From contig OY725499.1 in assembly GCA_963281255.1 (NCBI GenBank), positions 3,553,148 to 3,617,147 on the forward strand: a stretch of DNA of 64,000 nucleotides, given 5' to 3'. Of the stretch, positions 46,669 to 58,052 are shown piece after piece. The stretch comes from Aphrocallistes beatrix (taxonomy: Eukaryota; Porifera; Hexactinellida; Sceptrulophora; Aphrocallistidae). Under the pieces are notes generated by a model. The model was given only the letters and a program-made list of their open reading frames with translations, was not told the origin of the DNA and did no database searches. Both the position numbers and the translations under genes were made by a program. Positions within the stretch are counted from its first letter, which is position 1; the number at the start of each line of letters is the position of its first letter.

Positions 46669-47863
46669 CCTCTCCTCAATTTGTATCAGAGAATAACTCT
46701 CGTACTCGCTTTTTCTCATTCTTCTCAGACTTCCGTTATAACCAGCACAGTCGTCATCTAATTACTAAGCACTATCCTTGATGGGTAGAAACCTCAGAAT
46801 TAATTATATTAAAAGGTAATGTGGAATTATCTAGAAAATATAAATTAAATGCGTTTGATTTGGGTGTGGTGTCTCAGGCTTATCTCGATTATACTTTAAA
46901 ATGCAGACGGGATCTACTGTACCATTATACCTCCACCAGGATCAACATCAGATTAATCCCCATATTAATTGATCGCATTGTACTTTCGAGGTATTACTAA
47001 GGAAAATGATTCTATTCTTAGACTACGTTAAGTTCAGTTACTTTAAAGATAATAGTTAGGAACTACTGATAGATGCAAACGATAAAAATATTAGAAAATA
47101 AAAACGTGTGTTGTATTACAATAAAACGATAACAAATATCTGAATACACTCATTAGTAAACATAGACTTAAGTGAGTAATGTTCCTGATAGGTCAAATAA
47201 ATAAGTCAAGAACAGATGACTTACTAGAAATGTAACAGAAAATTACCTTAAAATACCTTAATTTTACAGATAATAGATCGACAAAGGAATAATATTAGAC
47301 AAAAAACAGCATGTTTGCGATGACTGGTGAGATATCATTGTTATGTTATTAATGAACTCGAGTCGTATTGGTGTACATTCTAGTGTAATGTGGTTACATT
47401 CTATTGTACATTTTGACATTCTCATTAATTTGACGAAATAGTGTACCACACACAGTCTTGTACGTGAGAAGATACAAATTTGATCACATAATTCTGCTCA
47501 AAACTCAACAAATAATTGTTTGAAAGTACAGTCTCGTAACAGACAAAATTCCTGGTAAAGGTTACAAGGCTATAATACGAATTAAATCGAATTCGGATAT
47601 ATAATTGCACGTAATACGTATTAACAATGATAAGTTGCATCGTTCATTTGAATCTATATATTTAGAACTTCTGTTATCTGTAATAATTATTATAAAAATG
47701 AGTTTTTGGAAAAGATCAAATTCTATTAGATCTGATCATCAAAAAATGAAATTCATAGAAATTTGACCCAACTCAGTTAGTGCATATCTTAGGTGAATAT
47801 GAAGTTTATTTAAAACACATTTATGAGTAAAGCTGATCTTCACTACTTCACTCCACTGCTTTT

Positions 47864-47915
47864 TATTATTTATTATTTATTATTTTTTATTATTTTATTT
47901 ATTATTTTTTATTAT
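47864..47915. repeat. (TTA/TTTA)n microsatellite
   Basis: Runs of TTATTATTTATTA. Confidence 0.85.
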
Positions 47916-48460
47916 TCACTTCACTGCCAGAGGTTTTTAACCAATAAACATGCTGCAAACCCATATCAGTCACTTTTATCAAAGTGCGTCAAATAGCAGA
48001 TATCAGTGCTTACTACAATTATAATTCGGTTAAAAGGCTACTTTAAGTTTCAAAAAGTATCTACATTCGATTAGAGTCTTGTATTTTAGGCATGACACAA
48101 TTTCTCAAACCCTAATTCTTATTCAAAGTTAGCACTAGACACATCCTCAACCATTTAACTCCTCCCTTGACTACGTACGTAAATTGTAGGAAATATTTAT
48201 TCTGATCGGGTCATACTACCTACACCATATTCTTATCAATTAATAGGCACGTATTGTAAAGTATATCTAATCTTTCAAGGATTAGTTTCATAATTTTTCT
48301 CTAGAGTAGTTAATTAAATTAGGATACTGTATTATTTAATTACCATTTGTAGCTACAATTATTTTAAATTTATTGAACCTTTAAAATGGCAAGAATTAAC
48401 AATTCAATCATTTGTAATTAGAACTCAATATCAATCATTTCCATTAACTGGACACAGATG

Positions 48461-48916
48461 TTAATGAAAATAGAGAATTCCTGGCTGTGCATTAATCTGA
48501 GCTGAGTACGGATGAGGGAGCTGTGGAGGCTGAGGAGTATAATAACTCACTTCATGAGATCGCTAGGGAGATGGATTGAAAGGTTGGATCTGTCGCGGGA
48601 GTGAATCTCTGTTCTGTCTCGCTGGTTGATACGGTGCGATCCGAAGTGGATGTAGTCTCTCAAGACCAAACACTTCGTGATTGAGCATTCCGTTTACGTC
48701 ATAGTAGAATGCTTCATACTTCCCGAAATGAGGAGGTTCCAGAATGAGAGGGAAATCTAGGATTGGACCTTGTCGGGATTCTACCCAATTCCCGTTCAAG
48801 TACCAGTCACACGTGTTAGTGGAGATGGAGCCCTGGACTTTAAACACGATTGACTCTTCGGGTGATTTGAACGATATTGGATGGTTCCTGTATACTGTGT
48901 AAAGTATGGTAGACAT
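48461..48916 (-). pseudogene. Small Ig-like protein, family 2 copy 3, with a nonsense codon
   Basis: The reading frame aligns with copies 1 and 2 over its full length, but a TAG at 48563-48565 truncates it to 117 residues, just after the Ig-type region and before the last third of the Pro/Gln-rich tail. Beyond the stop the frame remains open to the normal TAA, so the nonsense change is recent, or the shorter protein is tolerated. One of the two ERPHP motifs is deleted and a PP insertion sits before HFGKYEAF. Two TATAAATA boxes lie upstream. It could still encode a functional Ig-only protein. Confidence 0.78.
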
Positions 48917-48962
48917 TTTTCAAGTGTGTGAATTTGAATTTATAATTTTTTAACTGAAATTT

Positions 48963-48982
48963 TATTTATACACGTATTTATA
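48963..48982 (-). promoter_or_regulatory. Double TATA box, family 2 copy 3
   Basis: TATAAATA occurs twice, at 48963-48970 and 48975-48982, 47-66 bp upstream of the ATG at 48916. Confidence 0.55.
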
Positions 48983-49342
48983 CTAGTAAGTCTGCACGTG
49001 CATGTTTAGTGAGTACTTATGCTTACTACTTGTATAATCTACTATAACAAGATGCTACTATATCAACAAAATGATAGAAAAAATCCCCGGAAACAATCAA
49101 TATAAACATTTTGGCCTAAATTTTATATTTTTTATTTGTCCGTTGCTATGCTTTAGTAGTTAAGAATGTATAATATTAATGAGGAATATGGTCTACCTAA
49201 ATACAAAGAAAACAAGCAAGCGATAAGAATCTGAAAATTGGCAGGTTAGGTGAGTCAAATGTTTCTTATAAACAGATTTAAATAAAAAATTTCGAACATA
49301 TTAGTCAAAACATTTTTATATTTTATAAACAAGTTCAATCTC

Positions 49343-49718
49343 CAAGGCTGGATTCGGTTAATCAACCGCCGTCAATCATGGTTAACGGTAAATCTTGGAT
49401 CGGTTAGTCGATTATTTTCTAAATATTTAGACAATTTCATCGTTGTTCGATGGAGATTCATGAATATTATTTATTTTGATATTAAAATATTATTTTATTT
49501 TCTATCCAAATAGTATATTTCGAGACCACTAAAGATTGTAATTTTTTCAATAATAAATATTAGTCCAAAGATCCATATTTCTACCAATTAAGAGTTACAC
49601 CGGTTAACCGCCCTGTATTGGGCGAGGCGGGGCCAAAGAATCAAACTAGGGGCAAATGCCCCGGATGCCCCCCCCCCCTGGGACCGCCCCTGCCGCCCTG
49701 TAGGAAACCAAAATACGA
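49343..49718. mobile_element. hAT-type element H2, copy 1 (rearranged right end)
   Basis: The left end, CAAGGCTGGATTCGGTTAA, and much of the body match 56220-56584. The right end is disrupted by a G/C-run segment (49611-49690) that looks like another transposon terminus. Confidence 0.7.
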
Positions 49719-49882
49719 TCTACCTTAACAAATAAATAGTGGTATCCTGACAATTGGAGCAGAATAATTAAAATAATGCTTCTAATCTTTAATTAAAAAA
49801 GAAATTATATTATGTGTGTATAATATAACAATAATTTTTTACAGAACTTATGACGCATCCTGTATACCACCAAAACCCTATA

Positions 49883-50211
49883 CAGTACACCCTCGCTAAT
49901 CCGAACAGCTCTGTTCCAATGTTCGAAAAAATCGTTCGGATTAGTGAATTTGTTCCGATTAGTGAAATAACACTTATTCAATAGGACATTAATTATGATA
50001 AATTTGTTGTTAGAATATTAAGGATAATATTTCATTATGATTGCTTATTTAACGAGGTTCCTCAATCTTATTGATAAATTTAAGTTTATAAACGTTTATT
50101 CAAAGCATAGAGGCAATAAAATTACATTTTGGGGGTTCGGATTTTAAGAATGAAGTGTTCGGATTAGCGAGGGTTCGGATTGGCGAGGTTCGGACTATCG
50201 AGGGTGTACTG
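49883..50211. mobile_element. pogo-like MITE (family P2)
   Basis: The element is 329 bp with TA on both sides. Ends are CAGTACACCCTCGCTAATCC and, at the right, CGAGGGTGTACTG. Several inverted GTTCGGATTAG words lie near each end. Confidence 0.88.
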
Positions 50212-50504
50212 TAATCATATTTCAACAAATAATATTTGGGGTTTTGAGGACGTGATTCTGAAAATTATTTCTAGAAAGTGCATTGCTAATTATAGATTTT
50301 ATTTTGTAGAAGAGGATTACGTAATGTAGAGAAGCATCGAGTGATTTAGACAGAAATAAAGTCTCCATAAGCAAGCGCTCATTTGTATGAGATTATCATC
50401 AAGACAAATTCCAGTAACGAGGTCAAGTTTTTCTAAATAATCCTATATTAAGGATTTGCCATTGCTTTAGAATGGTCATAAAAAAATAGAAGGGATAAAC
50501 ACAG

Positions 50505-50834
50505 CAGGGCTGTATCAACTCATTTTGAATGAGTTGGTTCAATCAACTCATTTTGAATGAGTTGGTTGGAACCAACTCATTTTGAATGAGTTGGTTGAAC
50601 CAACTCATTTTGAATGAGTTGGTTCAATCAACTCATTTTGAATGAGTTGGTTCAATCAACTCATTTTGAATGAGTTGGTTCAATCAACTCATTTTGAATG
50701 AGTTGGTTGGGACCAACTCATTTCAGTGAGCTATCAACTCATTCAACTCATTCATTTGACCACTACCAACTCATTCAACTCAATCAGAAAAATGAGTTGA
50801 TTTTGCCAACTCAAAATGAGTTGATACAGCCCTG
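50505..50834. mobile_element. hAT-type element made of palindromic 24-bp repeats
   Basis: Ends are CAGGGCTGTATCAACTCA and TGAGTTGATACAGCCCTG. Flanks AAACACAG and TAACACAG are a 7-of-8 target duplication. The interior is a tandem array of about seven to eight units; each holds CAACTCATTTTGAATGAGTT, itself a near-perfect palindrome, so every unit can form a hairpin. Confidence 0.85.
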
Positions 50835-50848
50835 TAACACAGATTATA

Positions 50849-51036
50849 CAGTAGACTCCGCTTAAAAGGGTGACCGTTTAATCGGGTCAAACGCTTAATC
50901 GAGCCACTTTTGGAAGGACCGGAATAGCTCTCACACATAGAAGCTAATACAAAGTATTTTCGGTTAATAGGGTTATCCGCTTAATCGGGGCAAAATGTCC
51001 TCTGACCGATGTAGCCCTATTAAGCGGAGTCGACTG
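50849..51036. mobile_element. pogo-like MITE (family P1), copy 2
   Basis: Same family as 29266-29436, 188 bp, TA on both sides. It starts only 14 bp after the preceding hAT element. Confidence 0.88.
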
Positions 51037-53566
51037 TAATTAGGCTAAATCTGAATAAGTATGACTATACAATTTGGATTTAGAAATACACATATGTGAT
51101 CCGGAAGTAAAACTGTGTGTTTTTTTTTGTCAAATATAGAACATATCGGGTTGAATTGTAACAAATTGAAAAAATTATAGGTGGCAAGGTTGATGAGCCT
51201 TGCCACTTTTTATGAGCTTCCGACGGCAATGAGAATTACGAATTTATTCGACCAACCTTTAAATCAAAAGAGAAAATAATCACAAGCGTGCAGAATATAA
51301 TCTACTAGGATTATCAGATGAATAAACCTATTATAAACTAAATAAACAACAGAGAACGTGCCAGTGAATATTATTTCTGTAGAAAATCACATTAAACAAT
51401 TATTCTATAAAAAAATCTGGAAAGAGATTCATTTGATAAATTGTTTGAAATATATATTTAGAGAAAGAAAAGGAACAATATTTATTAATTTCAATGAATC
51501 ATCGATTCTTCCGTAGAATTCAATTATGATTGCAGTTAAATCTGTTTTAATATATCGAGTTTTTCCATATAAGTCTTTGTGTAATTAATTTTAATTATGA
51601 AAATTGATTAGTTATTAAGATTTTCCAAAAGTTAGTTGCGACAATTCCTAGACATTCCGGCGATCGTTTCAATAATGCTTTTTAGTATTAAAAATCTAAA
51701 AATAGAAAAAAATAATTGGAAATGTGATTTAATTTGTTAAACGACAAATTCAAAACAGCTAAAACCGAATAGAATACTGCAATACTGAATAAAATACTGA
51801 AAATATTAAGTGTGAAATCCTGAAATTATCAAATTACTAACTGATGCGCTAATCTCTGAAATCTGACTCTTCAGTGCTGAAAATCAACCGATCTAACATT
51901 GGCCATCTGCGAGTATTCACTAAAGAAGCAAAACATGGAAATAGAACTACTACAGTACACTGGAGTGGAGCTTGAATCTTGACGCATTGTTTTAACCCAA
52001 TTCAATCTATGGGACTGTTCAAACGTTGTGTAACGTTTCAGAGAGAGAGGGGATGGGTTTGTTTTTGCGTGACGTCACGAATTATATCAAAAGAAATTTT
52101 ATAATGACAAGATGATATTTTAGTATTGAAGCACACTGTCGTATGGAAATTCATTAACAATTCTTTACAAGTAATGTACTATTTATGTTGGCTTATTTTA
52201 ACATTCCACATATTATTGTTGTTGGCAACGAATGTTACGTAACGCAGGGGGGTATGGGAGATTGTAACATAGCGTGACGTAAGCAGGGAGATTTTAGGAT
52301 TTCAGCGTTACGTAGCGTTTGAACAGTTCCTATTCAATTCGATCCAAAGGAATTGAAGTGCACAGTTGTAATAATGTAAACGGGAGAACTGCAGAAGACA
52401 CAGTCATACAATCAGACCCTTGATAACCCAAATAAACCGAACCTGGAATTCAATGGTCTAATAAATGTCTCGGTTAACTGAAGTAAACACAAAATGAAGT
52501 GAATTTAATTATAAATAGATTAAAACTACAGTCATTTATTTCCAAATACCACATTTAGAATGATTTGTTTTTAAAAATCCTAATCTACTAAAAACCCTCC
52601 AAAACATTCATTATTCTCCAATATTATCCGCAAAGGTTCATTTCTTAGTTCTGCTAAATATTGCAAAGTAGCACATGTGCTGGTACTGAAGGACATTATG
52701 TGTAGATTAAGCAGTGTGGGAAGCCTTTTTGGCTCCAATTGTTGTGTGATTAAACGACAGAGAATAGTCAGATCTTAGTGGAGATTATATAGCCTACAAC
52801 CAAGTAATCAGATCAAGATAAATGGAACAAACAAAAAACTTTGTAGAAAAGTTCAGTGAATCAATTAAGTGTCCAGTAACTAGATATCAGCAGACATCAT
52901 GTAAACAAGTAAAAAAAGAATATTAATCAGAGTAGTACCAACATTCCCATGGTACTAACCGTACATGGAATATCTTATGACAGAGTAATGGAATCCCTGT
53001 GGGGATATTATAGTAAAATTTAAGTGTACAATTGCACAATAACTGAATCGTATACATGTAAATGTTAGATATGAATGCTCTCTTAATCTTCTAGCTTTGT
53101 AGTTTTGTGATGGTGATATATCTCACCGTAAACAATCTTATCCAGTGCGCACCAATCATCAGAGGTTCTTAGTAGTATCGTGTATTATCTCATCAATATT
53201 ATCATGCATTAGTTAACATTGTTTTTGTTGATATATGAGTTTGTATTCTGGTGAGTGTTGAGCTAAGTGTAAACGTACGGCAAATTAAATTATAAGACAA
53301 ACAATATTTATTCCGAGAACACAAGCTTATGATAATGTAATGTAAACCCCCATACCAATAGGGAAGTTATACTGGAATGTACTGAGGAAAATCTCCAAAA
53401 TATTATCAAGAATAAGAGGAAATTTTTCTAGCAGAAAGAGAAACCAATCCGTAATTTCTGCTAATTATTGAATTATTGAAGGTAATTTACAATTCCAATA
53501 CTGACTAGTAGAGATTGGATGTAGAAAATATTATCCAAGAATATCATGCAATATCCGAGCAATCAC
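51037..53566. other. Gene-free spacer before the kinase gene
   Basis: It contains a MITE at 52011-52330 and blocks shared with 45584-45870 (52636-52990). No further kinase exon could be recognised here, although the last called kinase exon may continue into this stretch. Confidence 0.45.
52011..52330. mobile_element. MITE with GGGACTGTTCAAACG ends
   Basis: Inverted ends GGGACTGTTCAAACGTTGTG and, reversed, GGAACTGTTCAAACGCTACG enclose about 320 bp. TAT lies on both sides. A 3-bp target and G-rich ends would suit PIF/Harbinger, but this is tentative. Confidence 0.65.
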
Positions 53567-56500
53567 CTGATAACCATGTCTGCCATCTCGTCTGCAGATC
53601 TGAACTTGTCATAATTAACTCTGATGACAGGAATTATGCGGCTGATGTCCTTGATGAAGTCTTCGTAAGCTTGGTAGAGCATCTGCAAGTACTGCAGCGT
53701 TATTCCAGACTCGCAGTCTCGACTCCGCTTGTCTATCCGAGTCTTACTTTCCTCTGGACTCACGTCGAGATGGATAATCAAGTTGGGTTTCTTCCTGAAA
53801 TAATTTGCATAATAAGACATAATAATGGCATAAAGAGCAAAATATATGTCCCAATTAAGGAAACCAACTGTAATTCTTAATAACATCTGGAAAAATTAAT
53901 AAATCTGGAATCCATTCATACACCAACTCGAAATTAAAGTATAACATCTCATCTGGATTCCTGGAAACTCTAGTTTTTAAAAGTAACTTCGTAAGACTGG
54001 AACTAAGTTTTAATTCGTTGCTATTATGACTACATTATATCAGATTGCAGCTGAGTGAATCTATTGTCAGTGCTCGACAAATCAATATTTGGTGGTGGCT
54101 ATAGCCACCCAATTCTAAATACGCTATATTAATAGAACAGTACTTCATGAAATTTGGTGGTTATCGTTATATTTTGGTGACTATGCCACAAACCACATAT
54201 TTGCCTTCTATTGCTATTTACTCAGGGTAGATCGTGTTATTTTGTGTTCAGAAATGAAGAAGCAAAATTGGCTCAAAATGGACTGTATTAGGTTAAATAA
54301 TGAAGTCGGAATTTCCCTTCACAAAAATATACTCTAATGAGCTTGATCTATGCGAAGAATTACCAATGTTGAACAGAGCTGGAGTTTCCAGGTTAATGAA
54401 AAATAACGTGTAATATCATCATTATTGGTAATCTTTATGTAGTAAGAACGACGCCAAATAATACTCATGCGTTTCCAAAGGTTATTTACTACAGAGAACT
54501 CAGATAAGACGTATCCACAAGGGAAATATAAAATAGCAAGTCTAACCAAAGTACACGTCATACCGAATCATTTACAACATAGTATTAGATTGGGAATGAA
54601 CAATGAATCAATGGGGAAAGTACTACTAAACGAGTCATACTGTCTTAGCATTTCATAGCAGGGTTGGGTTCAATTATAATTGTAATTAATTAATTACAAT
54701 TAATTACGTTTTGTACATAATTGTAATTGTAATTGTAATTGAGCATTGAAAAATTTTGTAATTGTAATTGTAATTGTAATTGAAGTACATAATTGTAATT
54801 ACGTCTAAATGATACCTAAAGGCTAAAGCCACGCTTACAATTCCTATACATGCGTTAATTATTTACATCATTGTTTTGTTCGGTGTTTCTCGGGAATTGG
54901 TAAGTGTAAGTTGACAACTTTACGAGTAAGCATATGGATTCAATCTTTTTCATGGTTCCTGTGCACTATAAATATGGTCACCGAAGATATACACGCATCA
55001 TTTTTGTAATTGTAATTGTGAATATCTTCTCAATTATAATTATAATTGTAAATTCGAATTGGTTGTAATTGTAATTGTAATTGAATATAAAAATATAATT
55101 GAACCCAACCCTGTTTCATAGTATATTCTATATTGTATATTACATGAAGTTAGACATGTTACTGAATAGAGATCTGTAAGTCTGGTACTCCCTCTCTTCC
55201 ATATTTCCTTGGTCCTTCAAAACTTTAGCGAACACAGAGTCCTCGTAAATGGTCCTATCCTGTACGCCCCCCTGTCCTTGCCAGATGATCTGCTGGTGCT
55301 GCTGGAAGCGTCTGTTGAGCAGATACACCTAATGCCACGAATCAGTATTGCCTCTTCACTGAGAGAAATCATGCACACTCAATGAAACTAAGAATTGATA
55401 TTATCAATATTTATGAAAATCACAATTCGAGTAATGTAAAAGTTGCAAAATCTTCGAAATTTGATTAAATAATTGACTACAAATGCATACGTATATGATT
55501 CGTGAAATTGCAATATTATTAGAAATTAATTGCGCAATTATTATTTCTGAATAAAAAGATTAAAATGCAATCCGAACTAAAAGGAATGCGTAAAATTGAA
55601 ATCTCATCAGGAAAAATTCCATATAGAAATACGTACGTATGTTGTGAATACTAACAAGAATCAGATATAAGTAATGGCACAAGATAGAGAATGGTATAGA
55701 TATAATTCTAGATGGTTTCATAGCAATAGATATTTATGTCTTATTAGATATAGAGACATCTGATCTGAGCTGGAGAAATAAGAAAGTTCAAACCTAAGTT
55801 GACTAATTCATGAATTATCAATGAATTACTCAAAATTTGAAAATAAAATTATTAAAAAAATATTTGATATTTCGCTTAGGGACTGAGCAATGTTAGAGGT
55901 ATATAACATGAGCAACCTTTTAACCACTTTTGGGCAGTAGAATCTGCACTAATGTTTGAGATTTTGAATAATTCATAATTCTTCATCATCTTTCAATGAA
56001 TTAGTCAACTTAGGTTCAAGCCCAATTAATGCGGATAATGATTTAGGTCAATGGTTAATTAATCCTGTTAAATTTCGTAAATTTTAGAAGACATAGAACA
56101 TGGTTAATAAGTCTAGGAAAAATCGTACATTCAGTCATTTTGAAATTAAATAAATTGAACGCCGTTACGGGGATATAAAAGGATTCTATAGGTAGATAGT
56201 CACTTATTTATTCTGAAAGCAAGGCTGGATTTGGTTAACGGGTTAACCAGCTAACCGCCGTCAATCTCGGTTTACGGTTTAGAAAATCTTAAATCGGTTA
56301 GCCGATCTGCTTTATTTTCCAAATATTTAGTCATTTCATTGTTTTTCGACGGAGATTCATAAATACGTATTACTTAATTTAATTTGATAAAACAGTATAA
56401 CTTCTATTTTCTAACGGATAGCATATCTCGAGACCATTGAAATTATCATTTTTCAGTATCAGGTTAAAGATTAGTCTAAAAATCCATTTTCTACTAATTA

Positions 56501-56773
56501 ATATTGACTTCGGTTAGGCCGATTAACTGCACTGGAGGAAACCAAAATAACCGATCCCGAAAATCGGTAACCACCCCAGCCCTGCTGAAGGTAAGAATCT
56601 GATTGATACTGTACCTGTACGCTCATGCAATCTACCTACCTGTAACGGGAAGCTATACCTCTTCGGGTCCCTGTAGAAGTCGGCTAGGTAGAGGTTATCT
56701 ATCACCGGTTCGTAGAAACAGGGCAGGGACATCTTCTCTGCTAGCTTCGTGGCCAGCGTAGTCTTGCCAGCAC
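53567..56773 (-). CDS. Deoxynucleoside kinase (partial gene, three exons seen)
   Basis: Exons are 56773-56640, 55328-55144 and 53794-53567, and their phases join exactly (the AT/G codon at the second junction gives Met before KKPNL). The protein has the P-loop end GAGKTT, the EPVIDN strand, GGVQDRTIYED (the DRS/DRT motif of this family), LIIHLDVSPEES, and the arginine-rich lid segment KRSRDCESGITLQYL. It should phosphorylate deoxynucleosides to monophosphates with ATP in the salvage pathway. The DRTIYED and DCESG motifs look closer to the bacterial/Dictyostelium dAK-dGK type than to vertebrate dCK. The first exon, which must carry the N-terminus and the start of the P-loop, was not found. The last exon either ends at TGA just after VIR or splices on. 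Two hAT-type elements lie in its introns. Confidence 0.85.
54659..55113. mobile_element. hAT-type element filled with ATTGTA repeats
   Basis: Ends are CAGGGTTGGGTTCAATTATA and TATAATTGAACCCAACCCTG, flanked by the exact 8-bp duplication TTTCATAG (54651-54658 and 55114-55121). The interior alternates ATTGTAATTG arrays with a unique middle (about 54800-55000). It lies in a kinase intron. Confidence 0.93.
56220..56584. mobile_element. hAT-type element H2, copy 2
   Basis: The element is 365 bp with left end CAAGGCTGGATTTGG and right end CCCCAGCCCTG. Flanks TCTGAAAG and CTGAAGGT are only approximately duplicated. It is the intact partner of 49343-49718. It ends about 56 bp from the splice donor of the kinase exon at 56640-56773. 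Confidence 0.75.
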
Positions 56774-57063
56774 CTTTAGTATAGCAGCTGTCAAGCAAAC
56801 ATCTCAGATCAACGTATGCCATGCATGACAAGAAAAATTGTTGAAGATACAGAACAATATTAACGGTTGGGATTAGCCACTAACATCTCATGGAGTAGAA
56901 TGGGATATTATGTGTATATCCCTCGGTTAGTATTAGCAAACGAAAGTGTTTACCTAAATGCAGCCTGTACCTGTACTGTGTATGAACTTCAACAGTGAGA
57001 GAAGGAGGCCTACCATTCATGTCTTGAAGCAATTCTCTAGGCACACATGGATTTGTTTTAGGC

Positions 57064-57217
57064 CAGGCTTTCTCAAACTGTGGAATCGGATTTAAACAAA
57101 GTGAAATGTATGCACTGTAAGTCTGCGTTTCCTGTGGGAGGCCTGATTCGAATTGAACCCAACCTAAACCCGAACCCAACCTAAACCCGAACTCATTCCA
57201 AAGTTTGAGAACCACTA
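57064..57217. mobile_element. hAT-type MITE beside a foldback element
   Basis: Ends are CAGGCTTTCTCAAACTG and CAAAGTTTGAGAACCACTAG, with flanks TTTTAGGC and GTTTAGGC (7 of 8). The interior repeats AACCCAACCTAAACCCGA. Its right target copy overlaps the first bases of the foldback element that follows, so it probably inserted into that element's edge. Confidence 0.82.
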
Positions 57218-57220
57218 GTT

Positions 57221-58052
57221 TAGGCCTGTTGCGTGAGATTTTGAGGCACTGTAATATTTTGAGGCATTCTATATACGGACCAAGGATGTACATGAACCGT
57301 GAGATTTTGAGACACCGTAATATTTTGAGGCAGTGAAAAATCATGTTCTATGATTATTCATAGAAATAATGACGATATCAGGACTGCTAATTGCATCGTA
57401 ATATTCTGAGGCATGACCTACAAAATGACGAGATTTACAACTCGTTAGTGATAAAATGCTATACAGTTTCTCTATCAATGTACAAATTAATAGGGAAAAT
57501 TTTCGACACAAAAATGGGGCAGAATTATACAAATTTTGATTTCATTTTAGTACAAAAAATGGTATTTCAATGCAATGTCTCATTTCTTACCCTTTCCCCG
57601 TAATTAAACTATAAAATTGATTTGAATATGTATATGTTCCACACCAAATAGGAATTTGCGGAAAGTATGAATATTCATTCTTACACTGCGCCAAATAGGA
57701 ATTGTATTCGTGATCGAATGAATCGGATTGACATAAAATGCGTTATTCTACATTATTCGTGATGATATCATCACCACAAATAAATACACCAATAAGTTAT
57801 CTCTAGTTAACGTCAACTTCAATGTATAAGTGACTACAGCATCAAAAAGGTTACGAATGACAATATCACTGCATACTCATTCCACACCTTTAAAGCATTA
57901 GAATAAAATCGATATTGTCATGTCAAAGCATGAATAATCATAGAACATGATTTTTCACTGCCTCAAAATATTACGGTGTCTCAAAATCTCACGGTTCATG
58001 TACATCCTTGGTCCGTATATAGAATGCCTCAAAATCTCACGCAACAGGCCTA
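57221..58052. mobile_element. Foldback element with long, nearly identical arms
   Basis: The outermost 140-160 bp of each side pair almost perfectly, starting TAGGCCTGTTGCGTGAG on the left and ending CTCACGCAACAGGCCTA on the right, through GTCCGTATATAG and on to a shared AATCATAGAACATGAT. The left arm carries one extra 20-bp step. The central 500 bp are unique and non-coding. No transposase is present. Confidence 0.88.

Larger units (their letters stand above)
43085..48460. other. Gene-free spacer between family 2 copies 2 and 3
   Basis: It contains a TTTTGGGTGGGGAAGCC/GCTATAAATAGA repeat at 43190-43275, a hAT MITE at 43592-43681, a GC-rich word cluster at 43440-43520, an 84-bp tandem duplication at 46501-46668 and TTA-rich sequence at 47864-47915. 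Short blocks (GCAGACATCATGTAAACAA near 45785, TTCATTTCTTAGTTCTG near 45584) recur at 52890 and 52636. Confidence 0.5.

Noticed and set aside
53515..53880. 121-codon plus ORF overlapping the third kinase exon
   Set aside because: It is antisense to the kinase exon, whose minus-strand frame has family motifs and correct splice phases.
56880..57344. 154-codon minus ORF near the kinase gene
   Set aside because: Its repeated residues come from the arms of the foldback element and the hAT MITE repeats; it is not a kinase exon.
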